Notes: generated by a model not told the origin, from the sequence alone. Shown: positions 11,270 through 23,900, numbered from the stretch's first letter. The stretch is DNA of 64,000 bases from Nereocystis luetkeana (GCA_031213475.1 JARUPZ010000034.1:3123114-3187113), one strand, 5' to 3'. Program-made: numbers and translations.

Positions 11270-11649
11270 ATCCCGGTAGTCTGAAGGTCCGCATGCTGAA
11301 GGCTACGGGATTGAGACCTTGCTGTGCGGGTGTGTGTCGTGGACCCTCAGCGGGAAATAGTTGGCCTTGCTCCGAACGGTGCACCGCCAAGTCCTCCTGC
11401 GAGTCATTGGCTTCCAGCGGCCAACCTACCGACTAGTTCACCCTCTCGTACTCTAAGGCCCTCAAGGAGACACGATGCGACAGCATCGAAAGGACCATCC
11501 GTAACTTTATTTCTGTATTTTGTTCTTCGTCTTTCGTTTTTCTCTTTTTCAATGCATCTATATCGCTGGCGTGTGCATGTTGTGCCTGTCGTATCCAGTA
11601 CGATGGCAGTACGATGGCATGGCATTGCATTGTCTACTCTCTTCACAGC
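11270..11649 (+). mobile_element. Truncated LINE copy: C-terminal coding end plus 3' UTR
   Basis: Reading across frames gives VRMLKAT, ETLLCGCVSWTL, LLRVIGFQRP and TMRQHRKDHP. These correspond to VRMLEAE, ETLLYGCVT, LLRIIGFQR and the following region of the LINE at 7885-8100. After about 11500 it jumps to a T-rich stretch and the words GTGCCTGTCGTATCCAGTA and GGCATTGCATTG, known from the LINE 3' UTR copies at 39240 and 57040. An internal deletion is implied. Confidence 0.7.
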
Positions 11650-11962
11650 TTTTTTTTTCATCTTCCCTCTGTAATCTTCTCTTTCTTCCTCCCTAGTCGT
11701 AACTCAGATACAGAATCACAAAGCAGCCTCTTCTCCCCCCTCCACACTACGGCACCCGACTCTATTTTCATCTCGAGTACAGTGCGTACAGCACTCGCTT
11801 CCGTCGTCGACCTGCGTCGAATTTTAATTATGCATACACACAACAACAGACGCTTTCTGCAGTCGATTTGGTTCAAAACAAAGAAATCCCACAACATGTC
11901 AGGGCTCGAAACCCTGACCTTCGACCTGAGCAGTAATCGAGGCTGACCATCACTGTTGATAC
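11650..11962 (-). mobile_element. Diverged SINE copy, reverse orientation
   Basis: A T-run at 11650-11658 is the tail. The body on the minus strand shows the SINE landmarks around CTGAGTTACGACTAGG, GTAGTGTGGAGGGGGG and GACGCAGGTCGACGACGG. The tRNA-like head lies near 11905-11962, with box B as GGTTTCGAGCCC on the minus strand. Confidence 0.65.
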
Positions 11963-12002
11963 ACCTCGGGGACGACCGGATATTGCAATGTACCAGGTAG
12001 TA

Positions 12003-12132
12003 TATTTGTCGTAACTTTGTGACCACAGAGCTTGTATCTTTAAAGTAATACCTGGTAGGAGGAAGAATCGGCACGCACACTGGGTGTGCTGAATGAGTAG
12101 ACAGAACGGTTAAATGCGAAGAGCACACACAC
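12003..12132 (+). mobile_element. LINE 3'-end fragment
   Basis: It matches the last about 120 bp of the LINE family: TTTGTGACCACAGAGCTTG, GAAGAATCGGCACGCACAC, GGGTGTGCTGAATGAG and the end GGTTAAATGCGAAGAGCACA with a CA tail. Compared with the copy at 39180 it carries an extra TACCWGGTA motif at 12049-12057. Confidence 0.75.
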
Positions 12133-12714
12133 ATCAGATGGGATGGGAAAAAATAAGAAAACATGATGCACCCGATCCATACCTGGTACCAGGGTACATT
12201 GTTCGAGTTGCAACCGAAACCGACGGGACCGCGTCCAAAGAGCAAAACAAACGAAATCAAACGAAATCAAATAAAATCAAATCTCAGGGAGACAAGGAGA
12301 AAAATGTTTTTTTTCAAAACGTGACAGCATGACAGCAGTGCGTCAAATAATGCGCAGGGGAAAACGCAAAAAATACGCAAGATAAAAGCGCGAGATAATA
12401 CGCAGACTTTCATACTCGGAGGCAGGCAGACCGGGGGAGGGTGGCGAACCGAAAAAATGAAAACGTACTCCATCAACAGGAAGCTACAGTAGTTGCTATG
12501 AATACCCGCGCGTGTATAAAAAAAACAAAAAGCGAATCGAAATTGCGAAACAGGAAAAACTAACAAAAAGAAAAAAACGAGAGAAAAATGAGGCAAGCGA
12601 AAAATAGGCACTGGAGGTATACAGAAAGGCGAGGGTGTCCGGGCGGCCCTACGCTAATTACCTCCCAACTTCTTCTCTCCCTTCTCCTTCTTTTGTTGGA
12701 GTTGCACAGTGCTT
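12133..12714. other. No recognised feature
   Basis: A-rich sequence with no gene-like frame and no repeat that I can match elsewhere in the window. Confidence 0.4.
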
Positions 12715-12955
12715 TTCATGAGAGCTGCGTCAGCGATGAACCCTTTCTCGGCAATGGCGCGAGTGTACACCCTTGCCACGAAGACCCTGCTCTACGTCGA
12801 ACATATCTGAGCGCTCGCCCTCATCCAGCCGCACGCATGCTCGCATACCGTCGTGGAATTGACGGATGACGACGAGCATTCTCGGTGACACGCCAGAGCG
12901 ATCTCGCACAGTCCACAGAAGGGTTCGCTCTACGGATGTCGTAGACTTTAGTAAT
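12715..12955 (-). pseudogene. LINE reverse transcriptase fragment
   Basis: On the minus strand one frame reads MLVVIRQFHDGMRACVR, then DEGERSDMFDVEQGLRGKG. This parallels [17 protein letters not shown] and [18 protein letters not shown] at 7222-7330 of the LINE. It is an isolated piece of the reverse transcriptase domain from a related but diverged copy, ending in a frameshift. Confidence 0.75.
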
Positions 12956-13728
12956 GGTGCGAGGTGTATTCTTACACGAGTACCGTTTTGAGTTTATGAA
13001 TTTTTTATGGTATCATATGTACGACCTCGTACTACTCGTACTATCGCTGAATTGCTATTAATAATATGTACGCACACCGCCGAAAACAGGTCTGAGATTT
13101 TTTTTTATTGTCTGGGGATGATGGGACGATGGTGCTGGTTGGTGGCACATTATATGTGATGGGTATGTGCAGCGTGCTTCGGTGGGGGTAGCATCTACTG
13201 TTTGCCTTCTGAGGCAGGCCCCTAGCTCGCGGAGCTTTGCACCGAACCCAAAAACTGATTTAGCGAGAAATGCTAAAAAAGTGCAACCAAATTAACACTC
13301 CCACAGCCTATTATCGCGAATGACGTGTGAAGCACTATTGAATAGTGGTGTTCCAACGATATTGGGTTAGGGAGTCCGATCTGTCAGAAATATTTTTTCC
13401 TTAGAAGGAAAAAGTGCTAGCCCTGTCGTAGCACGCGTCGTGTATTCATGTCCTCGTAACCCTCTTAGAACTTTAGAGGGGAAAGTTGACGATAACAAGT
13501 GATGATGACGCGACGGCCACCGCGTGGTTAGGGGATGATATCTATCGTACATACAAACTGGTGTCAGAGTTACAAGGCAAGGAGTCGTACTGTACGGGGG
13601 CACAATACGATCCTATCCGTGCTTGTGGGTCCTCACGCTGTGCGTGCACGGTTGATGACACTAAAGTTATCATTGGTTTGGTCGCTATCTTCAACACCGA
13701 AAGGGGTTAAACCAGCACGTGTCCATAT
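12956..13728. other. No recognised feature
   Basis: No convincing gene, repeat or RNA. Frames over 13486-13710 have no family resemblance. Confidence 0.4.
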
Positions 13729-13815
13729 CATACCATACCATACCGTACCATACCATACCATACCGTACCATACCATACCATACCATACCATACCGTACCA
13801 TACCATACCATACCA
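13729..13815. repeat. (CATAC)n pentanucleotide microsatellite
   Basis: About 17 units of CATAC with CGTAC variants at intervals. It produces the YHTIPYHTI-type translations on the plus strand and WYGMVWYGM on the minus strand, which are artefacts. Confidence 0.95.
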
Positions 13816-14204
13816 GACGACGATCAACGCAATTGAAGCTGAATGCCACCAAAACGTGTGAGGTTCCCAACCTTTGCATCCTCCATTTCTTGGCACTCCC
13901 GGTTGCTCGCTCGCAGCGCCCCAACGTGCGTGGGTTCCTCTCAGCGCTCCGACCCCCGTGACTGCCTGGCGTCGCCACGTACCGCTTTGCTGCTTCTTGG
14001 GATGTTTGCCACCTCGTCGCAGGTCCGAGTACGCGATCACTATAGGAAGAGGAGGCGAGGCGAGGGCAGTATTTTGCTTGCTACGTATGTCCGTGGCTTC
14101 TGCGGAACGGCTGTGCGTCATGGATGATGAACAGGTGACGCTTGGTGCTGCGCTTGCCGTGTTGTGGGCGCGTACTCTGTGACTAACTTGCGTGTGTTGT
14201 CCAC

Positions 14205-14372
14205 TACGTTGAGTTTCGTACGCAAAACAAATGTGATTTTGCGCTTGCATCTTCTCACGCGTCCCGCTCCGTCTACACAAAACAGTGTGATTTATTTCGT
14301 GCATCTTCTCACGTGTCCCACCCCTCTCGGCGATGGGGTCCAGTACTGCTGCTGTAGCGATGGGGTCGAGCA
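14205..14372. repeat. Short imperfect direct repeats
   Basis: GCATCTTCTCACGYGTCCC occurs at 14248-14266 and 14302-14320, with AACAxxTGTGATTT upstream of each. GCGATGGGGTC occurs at 14330-14340 and 14356-14367. This is a small minisatellite-like region without a gene. From here to 15114 I see nothing else. Confidence 0.6.
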
Positions 14373-15114
14373 CCGACGTGAAAAAGTGTCCAATCAGAAA
14401 ACTGCGGGCATGAAATGTCTCTTTACAGCAGCAGAAGTAGTCTGTGCCAGCAGTGCATGCCGGTATGTATTCGCACCTACTCCGAGCAGTGGAGCAATCG
14501 GGTCAGTAAGCGAAACTTCCATGGACACGTCGATACACCGACCAAAACAGTGCGCAACTCGAACAGATAATCGATTCCTACTTGATGGTCTTAGTCTTTC
14601 GGGGAAGAAGTAGTCCTGATCTGTATGATTTGACTCATATTACTGGGTGGGAGCTGTGTAGTCTGCATGGTCTACGTTAAGCACGTGTGTCGTTGGTTGG
14701 ATCTATCTGTAGATAATTTGTCCGAGCCGTGAATAAATTGAGAAGCGGGCGGCCTCACCAAACACATATAAAAGGGTGGGCGATCTACTCTTAGTGCAGT
14801 ACTATGATGTGTATGATACTCTGTGTATCATACTAACATCATGATGCTGGTGCCAGTACGGATATCGTATCGATAGTTTCGAAATCTGGACATGTTGAAG
14901 TTTCGATACATCATGTCCTTGCGAATGCGTTTTGCTCTCCATCCTCTAGCATCCTCGTTTTTGGTTATGCTGATGCTGAACCAAAGCTTCGTCGTATTAT
15001 ACGATACGTACTGGTTACATGAACTACGAATCAAAATCATGTTGGGTTGATTTCCGTGTGTCGGTATCGTGTCGAGCTCGACTAATATCACTAAAAACGG
15101 TCACGTGGTTCATG

Positions 15115-15480
15115 GTTCCGTTTTTTACGTCCCGCTCATATCGGGAACCCAGTTGACCGGCCACTACCGCGTGCATCAAGGTGGGTTTTCCGTCTCTAAC
15201 GACCGGCTCATATCGGGAACCTGACGCGATATCGCGATTGCCACACGCTACTTGATAGGAAATGGTTCCGTTCCTAACGGCCCCTGTATATCATCAAGGA
15301 ATAACCATCACCAGTCGACCACTATAACGTGCGTTCTTTCGGACGTTTTTCGTCCTCGAACGACCCGCTCATTCTGTGTCGGGAACCGGGAACCTAGTAC
15401 ATTGCCGAATGATCATGGTGCCGTTTTCTCACGGCCAGTGCACACCACTAACCAACCACGACGTACACGTGCTTTCCGGT
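15115..15480. repeat. Degenerate tandem repeat with CGGGAACC units
   Basis: At least four units carry an ACG(A/T)CCCGCTCATATCGGGAACC-like core (about 15128, 15200, 15270 degenerate, 15360). The unit length is about 70-90 bp. No gene. Confidence 0.55.
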
Positions 15481-15734
15481 GATTTTTCAGGCGTTCGCTC
15501 GTAAGAAACGCGTCACACTGCTGTCAAATATGCCGGTAACATGGAATGTAGGGATCGCCTGCACAGCAATAGCAACAACAACAACAACAACAACGTGTGG
15601 CATAAAGTCCTGGTTTATGATGAAGCCCCCTCAATGCCAGCCAATGTCTGTTGCGACCACCACCACCCCCTCGGCGCGAATGCACCCCTCCCCCCCCCCG
15701 ACTCCCCCCGCATGAGATCGAGTACACTCCATCA

Positions 15735-15870
15735 TTACGCGCTTGATGCAAGCAATGTCTGTCTGGTCGATGAACACCCGACGTGCTCCGTCCCGGCATT
15801 GTAGGGATGCAAGGGTCTATGATCATACGGCTACGGCCATGCATGATATCGAGTACCCCTCCCCACCCCC
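15735..15870 (+). repeat. Repeat family G, 3' fragment
   Basis: It starts within the family at GCGCTTGATGCAAGCAATG and runs through CTCCGTCCCGGCATTGTAGG to CTACGGCCATGCATGA, then GAGTACCCC and C-rich DNA. A (CAA)n run at 15570-15594 lies just upstream. Confidence 0.75.
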
Positions 15871-15904
15871 CCACCCTCCTTCTCGATCCCCTCCCACCCC
15901 AATG

Positions 15905-16130
15905 CTGTCATCCATATGACAAAAAAGGCCGCCTCACAAGCGATTCTTGGTAGGTTGCAGCTCACCCTTCATGCGACTCGCCGACCACCTCATGGCGCTT
16001 CGCGCTTGGTGCTAGCAATGTCTGCCTGGTCGGTGAAAAGTGGGCGTGCTCCGTCCCGGCGTTGTAGGGATGCGAGGCTCTATGGACATACGACTATGGC
16101 CATGCATGATAAGAGTTCATTCCCCCCTCC
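15905..16130 (+). repeat. Repeat family G, 3' half
   Basis: It begins near GCTGTCATCCATATGA and runs to CATGCATGATAAGAGTTCA followed by C-rich sequence. With its neighbours it makes three family G copies within 1 kb, all in the same direction. Confidence 0.75.
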
Positions 16131-16223
16131 TCCCCCCCATCCTCGATCCCACCCCTCCCCCGACCCCCACCTTCTTGATGACCCGCTATTTATGTACTTC
16201 TTATATATATACCTGGTATATAT

Positions 16224-16712
16224 TATATCTAAGGTAGGTCAGCGCCGGTTGGCAACGGCGCTGTAAAATATGCCAATCACTACGTGAGTTAAACAACCAA
16301 GGTACCGTTTTGTTTTTGGCGGTCACCAAGGCTGGTGGCCGAGTTAGATACTTTGTGCGGGATGAAGAACCTTAACTCCGCACAAGGGAGATGATCGCAT
16401 CACGTGGTATGTCCGTTTTAAGGCACCCACGAAGAAGTTATGCAGTATATCCATTGCTGTCTCTGGAGTAGCTACACCGGAAAATAAATGAATTTATTCG
16501 ACGCTGTCATCCACACGCGAGAAAGTTCGCCTCGGTTTTTAGTAGGATGCAGCTCACTCTTCATACGACTCGCCGAACACCTCACGGCGTTTCGCGCTTG
16601 GTGCAAGCAGTGTCTGCCTGATCGGTGGAAACCCGACGTGCTCCGTCCCGGCATTGCCGGGGTGCGAGAGTCTATGGTCATACGACGACGGCCATGCATT
16701 ATAATGGGTACA
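16224..16712 (+). repeat. Repeat family G, near full copy
   Basis: Runs from GGTAGGTCAGCGCCGGTTGG to CGGCCATGCATTATAATGGG, followed by an oligo-C run. A TACCTGGTA motif sits 6 bp upstream of its start at 16210. Confidence 0.8.
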
Positions 16713-16720
16713 CCCCCCCA

Positions 16721-17490
16721 CCTAAGCCCACAGCATTAATGTTCAGCCCCACTGTTTCGCATGCCAATCCCACGACATTATTAATCCCCCGTTTTACGCA
16801 GCACCTGGTGGGCTATTACTGCCAGCAGACCAATGGTAGGTTGTTGAGGCTGGACATAATCATCCGCTGAACCCCGTATCGCAGTAGACTATTAGCACCA
16901 GCAAGGCCATCGGTACTATTGAGGCTCGACATCTGCAATAATAACTGTACCGGAGTGTCCTCTGCATTGTTGCTGGCTGAATATTGCTGGCGTGTTTGTT
17001 TGCATGCGGATGGCTTTCTAAGCCCGGTCTTGTGCATCTTAGGATGCCGTACGTTAGACCAACCAAGTACACACCAAGTATCAGTAATAGTTGTGATCGC
17101 CGCCAAAACGAAAACGACGGCGCCACGGAGGTAGCGTGCGTGAGCATTGGGCAACTAACTTATTGGTCTGTGCTGGGTGTGTAACGCTGTGTCCTACTGT
17201 GGGCAAATATCAAACACCTCTGTTCGGAAATGCACGAACCGTTTGTGTATTCATAGCGATACCCACATGTTCCTCATATCCTTACACCTACAGATATAGT
17301 GGTTGGTACCACTCTGTACCTGAATATTGGGATATTTTGTATAATATTAAAGCAACACGTACCATGTTTCCAGGGACAGAGTGGTACTATTTTTGGCTGG
17401 TATGTAAGGCTGGGTATCACGTTGGGCATCTATTGTGAAGGTGTTACCCACTGAGCTATGGGGGTGAAAGATCGATCGATTACCCAGCCC
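16721..17490. other. No recognised gene
   Basis: A small internal duplication is visible (TTGAGGCTGGACATAATCA at 16843 and TTGAGGCTCGACATCTGCA at 16918). No frame shows family resemblance. Confidence 0.4.
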
Positions 17491-17692
17491 ATGGTATCGA
17501 TGCGAGTCGACGAGGGAAGAAAAGGCTGGAATCTTCTCGCGATAAAAATGAAGGCACGTACCGCAGCGGGAAGGGGGGAGAAGAGCCTGCTATGTGCCCC
17601 CGGATCTGAGTTACGAGTGGGAAGGGGAGAGAGAAGAAGATGGGCGAAGATAATAAATGGGATGAGCAAAAAAAATAAAAATAATAATAATC
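17491..17692 (+). mobile_element. 5'-truncated SINE
   Basis: It lacks the tRNA head and starts at ATGCGAGTCGACGAGGGAAG. The rest is close to the copy at 2554-2896, including GCGGGAAGGGGGGAGAAG, and it ends in an AAAAAAATAAAAATAAT tail. Confidence 0.85.
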
Positions 17693-17829
17693 CTTGTAAC
17701 ACTATCGCACATATCTGTCCGGAAATGTAAAGGCCGTTCGCATAGTACGTATTCAAATGGTTACCCAAACTTTCGTTACCGTATATTTTCAGACAGAGCG
17801 GTATCATGTTTTCGCTGGAAACGTTTTAA

Positions 17830-17928
17830 CGCTGTTTTCCACGCACGGGCGACGACCCGCCCGCCTTCACCCCGCATGGCAATTCGCGGAAGAAACATGT
17901 GGTCAAGTGCGGCAAGGACCTGGTGGGG
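17830..17928 (+). other. Possible 5' extension of HPt exon 1
   Basis: The exon 1 frame stays open after a TAA at 17827-17829. The segment ending KKHVVKCGKDLVG has third-position G/C like the exon itself. There is no ATG in frame before 17929. It is either the end of a longer first exon whose start lies further upstream, or 5' untranslated sequence. Confidence 0.4.
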
Positions 17929-20900
17929 ATGGACTTGCACGTCCCGGAAGACACCAAGATTATCGACTGGGACGCTGCGCTAGATCAGGTACGGTATGTA
18001 GACTACAAGATTCCCCTTTGGGATGTGGTGGGGATGAAATCGCGGGGGTGTCACAAGTTGAAGAGGGGGAACACAGAACACAGGCGTTCCGGTGTATAGT
18101 GTTCTTGTTGTTGTTGTTGTTGTTCTCACATTAACTCTCTGACGAAGGAGTCCGTGGTCACACAAAGGTGCTGGAGCCCTAGGAAGATCCGAAAAAAAAA
18201 AAAAAAAAACGGCTGCCTCAAAATACACGAGACGAAGAAAGCGCACACGACCTAAAACCAATGTGCAAACTGAACTAACATGGCCGCGCGTATATCATCT
18301 CAACTATAATATAGAGTACCCCCGTTCCCACCACTAACAAACTCGTGGCTGCTGACTACAGCGGATGCTGTCTGAAGTGCTGCCTGCACCGTACGAAACG
18401 CACGGTAGTCGTGAAAACGAAAGAGGAACACATCTGCCTGCTATCTGGAGTGCTGTCAGAGTGAGGACTCGCGGATATGCAGTGAAAAAAGGAGCAATCG
18501 AACCTTACTATTAATACCACACGAATATCAACGATCGCCATCTCTTCCTGGACTGTCGGACACAAAAAGGTGCAGCACAGTTATGATACCACGTCCCTGA
18601 TAATTGCATAGGTTATTCCCCATGAAGGGTATACAACTTGTTAAACTACAAAGACCAGTGACGACGTTAATAACAAGTACCGGTAGATACTATTCTGCCT
18701 CGTGAAAAACAATACCAGGAAAAAACAAACTATGACTGCTTCTCTCGTGATGATAGTGTGCGCGCAGATCATGGGTCTCCGTGCACCGTCTTCCTGCCGC
18801 TCTTCATGGCCGCATCATCGCCTTGGCCCAATCCACCCGCTCCTTTGCGCGTGCACTCGCTGCCATTCCCTTCCAGTCGATTCCCTTTCTCCGTCATCCT
18901 GAAAAACAAAATGCTCCTCGCACTTGCGGTTTTGATCTGAAAAATAAAAATTCTCGCGCAGGGGGAGGTCAATCCGTCTCTTCCCCGCACATCGACGCTC
19001 AGTCTCCCTCCTCCCTCGTCGTCGAATCCAGCCTCCTACCGGCGCAAGAGATTGTGCCGTAGTGTGGCCTGTGGTGGCGCCTGCCTCCGCACACGGACTC
19101 CCCGATTGAGCATTGCTGCTCTGCCACAGCTGCCTAAAAAAGACGCGCGAATCGTAGGTCTCCGTGCCTGACGCACCACGTACGACCCAACTCTACGGCC
19201 GCCTGAGCCTCGCGGCCACAGGCAGCAGCAAGAAGGTATCACTCCTTGAGGGTGAGTCCGGCCTTACACCCGCCAGAGAGACCTACCCCACTCGCTACTA
19301 GCCTGATAGGGCATGCCTCGCAGCATTCCTTGCCGAGGCAGCGAGGGGAACGGAAGTATAGGGAGCCTATGCCAAATTCGCTGGTGTCGAGCCTCTGCAG
19401 CTGCGGCTTGTGTATCGCTGCTGTACTGCGCTGGTGCTATTGAACTTCAGAGGAAGAGTGGGTTGGAATCGTCCAGGCTGCAACGTCAAAAAGTGACGGT
19501 GTGATACTGATACACAGCAGCAAGCAAGGGGTCGTTACGCCGATGCCCACGAAATAATTACGCGTAATTACGGGAAAACAACATTGTGCGAAAAGTGTCA
19601 AAGTTTCGCGTACTCTCGTCGATTATTTATCAGGAGATTCCCGTCATTATCCTCCCGACCAGGATGAAAATCCCCGGTAATATGTGTATTAGCGCTGGAA
19701 CTCCCTTTGGCCTGTATACTGTCTAGAGTTGCACCCCGTCTGACTGAGAACCGGGTACCCCGTGGCGGGTACCCGGAACCGTCGGAACCGCAACCGTCCC
19801 GGTCCAACTCACGGAACCGCGGGTATTTGTACCCCGGGTACCCGGGTACCCGGGTACCCGTCAATTGTGCTATACGGAGGCCACACGACTGGGGTATACG
19901 TTGATTTACACTCCCGCGGCTGTGCCTCTAGACTCAAGCCTCTCGCCCCTGCAGACTACAGACCGAGAATAGATAATACCCCTAATAATACCTGCCTTGC
20001 CCACCACGCCGCCGTTCCAAAGGGGTACCCGTCAATTGTGCTATACGGAGGCCACAAGACTGGGGTATACGTTGATTTACACTCCCGCGGCTGTGCCTCT
20101 CGCCTCTCGCCTCTCGCCCCTGCAGACTACAGACCGAGAATAGATAATACCCCTAATAATACCTGCCTTGCCCACCACGCCGCCGTTCCAAAGGGGTACC
20201 CGTCAATTGTGCTATACGGAGGCCACACGACTGGGGTATACGTTGATTTTCACTCCCGCGGCTGTGCCTCTAGACTCAAGCCTCTCGCCCCTGCAGACTA
20301 CAGATCGAGAATAGATAATACCCCTAATAATACCTGCCTTGCCCACCACGCCGCCGTTCCAAAGGGGTACCCGTCAATTGTGCTATACGGAGGCCACAAG
20401 ACTGGGGTATACGTTGATTTACACTCCCGCGGCTGTGCCTCTCGCCTCTCGCCCCTGGAGACTACAGATCGAGAATAGAGAATACCCCTAATAATACCTG
20501 CCTTGCCCACCACGCCGCCGTTCCAAGGCTACAAGGGGAGCAAACAGTGCACACCTAGGACAGATCAGATCCCATTTCCGGGAGCTAGATCTTTTGGGGC
20601 AGATAGATCCCTGATCTGCAGTGATCTGCGGGATCTAGATCATGTTTGCTGTGTAGGATATGTGCGATCTAGATCCTTTGTACACGTTTGCCTGGGTGGG
20701 ATCTGTATGATCTAGATTTTATGTACATATTTCTGTGTGTGGGATCTTTATGATCTAGATCTTACACACACGTTTGCCCGGGCATGATCTGTGTGATCTG
20801 CCTGATCTGCGCATGTTTGACTGGTGAGATATATATGATCTGCGAGATCTAGATCATATATACCTGGAGAGATCTGCATGATCTAGATCTTACATACATG

Positions 20901-23900
20901 TTTCGGTGGGTGGGATCTGCATGATCTAGATCATACATACCATGTTTCGCCAGGTGGGATCTGCAGATCTGCGTGATCTGCACATGTTTCATAAAGTGGG
21001 ATATGTATGATCTAGATCTTACATACATGTTTCGCCAGGTGCGATCTGTATGATCTGGGTGATCTGCACATACATGTTTGCCAGGTTGGGTCTGTATGGT
21101 CCGCATGATCTGCCATATTGTACTCGTAGATGAAGATGTACATGCTTATGTTTGCTCGCGGGTGATCATATGCGTTGGCTCGTGTATACCGAAACCGTTG
21201 TATACGAGATCTGACGTACATTGACGACATCGCTGCCCACGGTGGTGGTGGCGGCTAGCAGCTCAAGCTCCACCCCATCGACCACACGGCCACAGCTGCA
21301 CAAGCACGCCGTCGCTCACAAACCACGTACGGCATGACTACTGTCGGGGGCGGGCTCTGATGGTGGCACTGGGGCAGCAGATGATGTCGGCAGCGGTCCG
21401 AAAGTGGGTTCCCCGGCAGATCCCGGAGGCGAACCGATCGAGTTGGATCTTGCACACACATTTGGCCGTGTGCGATCTGTATGATCTGGATCGTGCGCAC
21501 ACGTTTGCCCGGGTGGGATCTGTATCATCTAGATCTTACATACATGTTTCGCGGGGTGGGATCTGCATGATCTGCGTGATCTGCACATATTCGCCAGGTG
21601 AGATCTGTATGATCTGCGTGATCTGCACATGTTTCACCTGATGGGATCTGTATGATCTAGATCTTGCATACATGTTTGCCGGGGTATGATCTGTATGATC
21701 TGCCTGATCTGCACATGTTTGCCTGGTGGGATATATATGATCTGCGAGATCTAGATCATATATGCCCGGAGGGATCTGTATCATCTAGATCCTACATACA
21801 TGTTTTGGTGGGTGGGATTTGTATGATCTAGATCATACATACATGTTTCAGAAGGTGGGATCTGTATGATCTGCCTGAACTGCACATGTTTGCCGGATGG
21901 GATCTGTGTGATCTTCATGATCTGCACGTGTCTCGCCGGGTGGGATCTGCATGATCTAGATCTTGTGCACAACTTTTACGTATCTGTGAAAAAGGACCTA
22001 GATGATCTAGATCGTGATCTGTCCTAGGTGTGAAATAGTGTATGGTAACCCGGGTAAACCCGGGTACCCGTGTCCGCCTTACCACGCCGCTGCTCAAACG
22101 CAAAAAGGGGAGCGAATAGTGTATGGTAGCCCGGGTACTCGGGTACACGGGTCCCCAGATACCCGTGTCCGCCTCATCCGCCCCCGCTCAAACGCTAAAA
22201 AGGGAGAAAATAGTGTATGGTAACCCGGGTACCCGGGTACCCGTGTCTGCCGGGACCCGGGTACCCGTTTCCGGTTCCGCCTCAACCGCCCCCCACCCGG
22301 TCAAGTACTCGGTTCCAAATTTTGAGGCCGGGGTGCAACTCTAATACTGTCGTACATAAAATTATTAAGATGAATACGTAGGACCTTTACTACTGCTAGT
22401 GCATGTGCAGGGCGGTGCATCGAAGCAGCAGTTCGGCATGCCGGCATTGTGTGTATTGCGCCCTATTCATCTGTGGATTGCGTGCCCTCTTTCGCTGTCG
22501 TTTTTCTCTACGCACAGGGTACGGGGACATACGTAATTACGGGAAAAATCCAGATATTAGACCTATGCCAATGGGAAAGCGAAGTATCAATAAAAAGTTC
22601 GAATTTCAAAGATACCCTCCGAAATGTTTTAGAACACGCTTCCTATGGGCACGTTTGAAAAAAAAAACGGTTCCTATCTTTTGGAAAGTCCGAAAGAAGC
22701 AAATCTGGGGCCGATGTTGGGCCAACGTCGGCTTGAGAAAAACTCAGGCCGATCTTTGGTTCGAAGCGGCGAGATTCCGAGTCCTCGACAGACATCGATC
22801 AACAAAACCAACGATTGCATCATGAATTCTGAACAGAGTGCGTTCGTTAGGGGCTCCGACCCACCCTAGGGTCACCGTCTTCACACCATGGCCGGTGTCA
22901 TGTGGCGGGAGCTGACCAGGCGCATGACAAAAACATATTTGGCCGCTGGTTTGCACAAAACAGAAGACAAAACTTCTCCATCCGTCTCGAATGGCAAAAA
23001 ATAGAGTTTTTTTTCAGGTTTGGGAGGATACCGTAGGACGCCGCCGGCAAGCTCTCGCCCCCTAGACCATGGGTCCACCTGATATCTTCGAGGCGGTCAT
23101 CTATACTCGTTGGCCTTGCCAGATACCGAGCGGGTTGGCCGTGGGCTGAGTCTATGTCGAGATCGGGGGTCGATCGTCGCACGAGCTGGTTTCTATCACC
23201 GTGTTGACAATTTGCAACCAGAAAAAAAAAAATTGCGCCGCTTGCAGCCGTTGGGGGAAAAAAAATATCAAATCTATTAAATAATAACAACATCTTTGTC
23301 TTTTTTTCCCACAGCGGCGGTGGCTGTTCTTTGAAAGCGAAATATTTGAAAAAAACTTTTGAACTTCGCGTTTCCATTGGCATAGGTCTTACGGCCATTC
23401 GTGTTTGGTTGCGCGTAATGTACTACGTTTAGGCCGTACAGCGGCCATCCCTGGCCGTAAGCAGCAGTGGCAAAATGGAGAAAAAAATGAAATGATTGCA
23501 CCTATGATACCTCTACAAGTAGTGTACCGTTGCAAGCCGTCCGCATTTTTCCGCTCAGAGTGGTAGACAGAAAGAAAGAGAGAGAGGAAAAGAGCTAAAA
23601 ATGGACCTCTCCCTCTGACAGAGAGCGCTGTATTCCTGCTTCATTCTGCTGCAGCATCCCAAGGCGACATACACGCGTGCTTACACTCACGCACACACGA
23701 CACGTGCATAAGCATCGTTCGTGGCTATCACAAAGGGAAGACGTGAAGCGCGGTTGTTGTACCTTGCCTGCCTAGCAGTGGTACTTCGGAAGCAGCAGAA
23801 GAACTACTGCTTTGCTATACTGCTGCAGGATCCCAAGACGACATACACTCTGTAGACACACACGCGCACGCTGGCGCACTCACACACAGAGGCAACGATA

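Larger units (their letters stand above)
19716..22351. mobile_element. hAT-like non-autonomous element with 8-bp target duplication
   Basis: The terminal inverted repeats are TAGAGTTGCACCCCG (19724-19738) and its complement (22329-22343). They are flanked by a perfect 8-bp direct repeat ATACTGTC at 19716-19723 and 22344-22351. Eight-bp duplications and TAGAG/CAGGG-type ends are typical of the hAT superfamily. The 2620-bp interior has no transposase frame. It is made of a GGGTACCC-rich left arm, a 171-bp tandem array, a GATC-rich minisatellite in two blocks with a unique spacer at about 21120-21440, and a GGGTACCC-rich right arm. The whole element sits in intron 1 of the HPt gene. Confidence 0.85.

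Noticed and set aside
13633-14373. 246-codon minus-strand frame
   Set aside because: A large part is the CATAC microsatellite and the small direct repeats at 14205-14372.
19762-20478. 238-codon frame as a host gene
   Set aside because: It is a 171-bp tandem array inside a transposon; kept only as a repeat with a question about coding.
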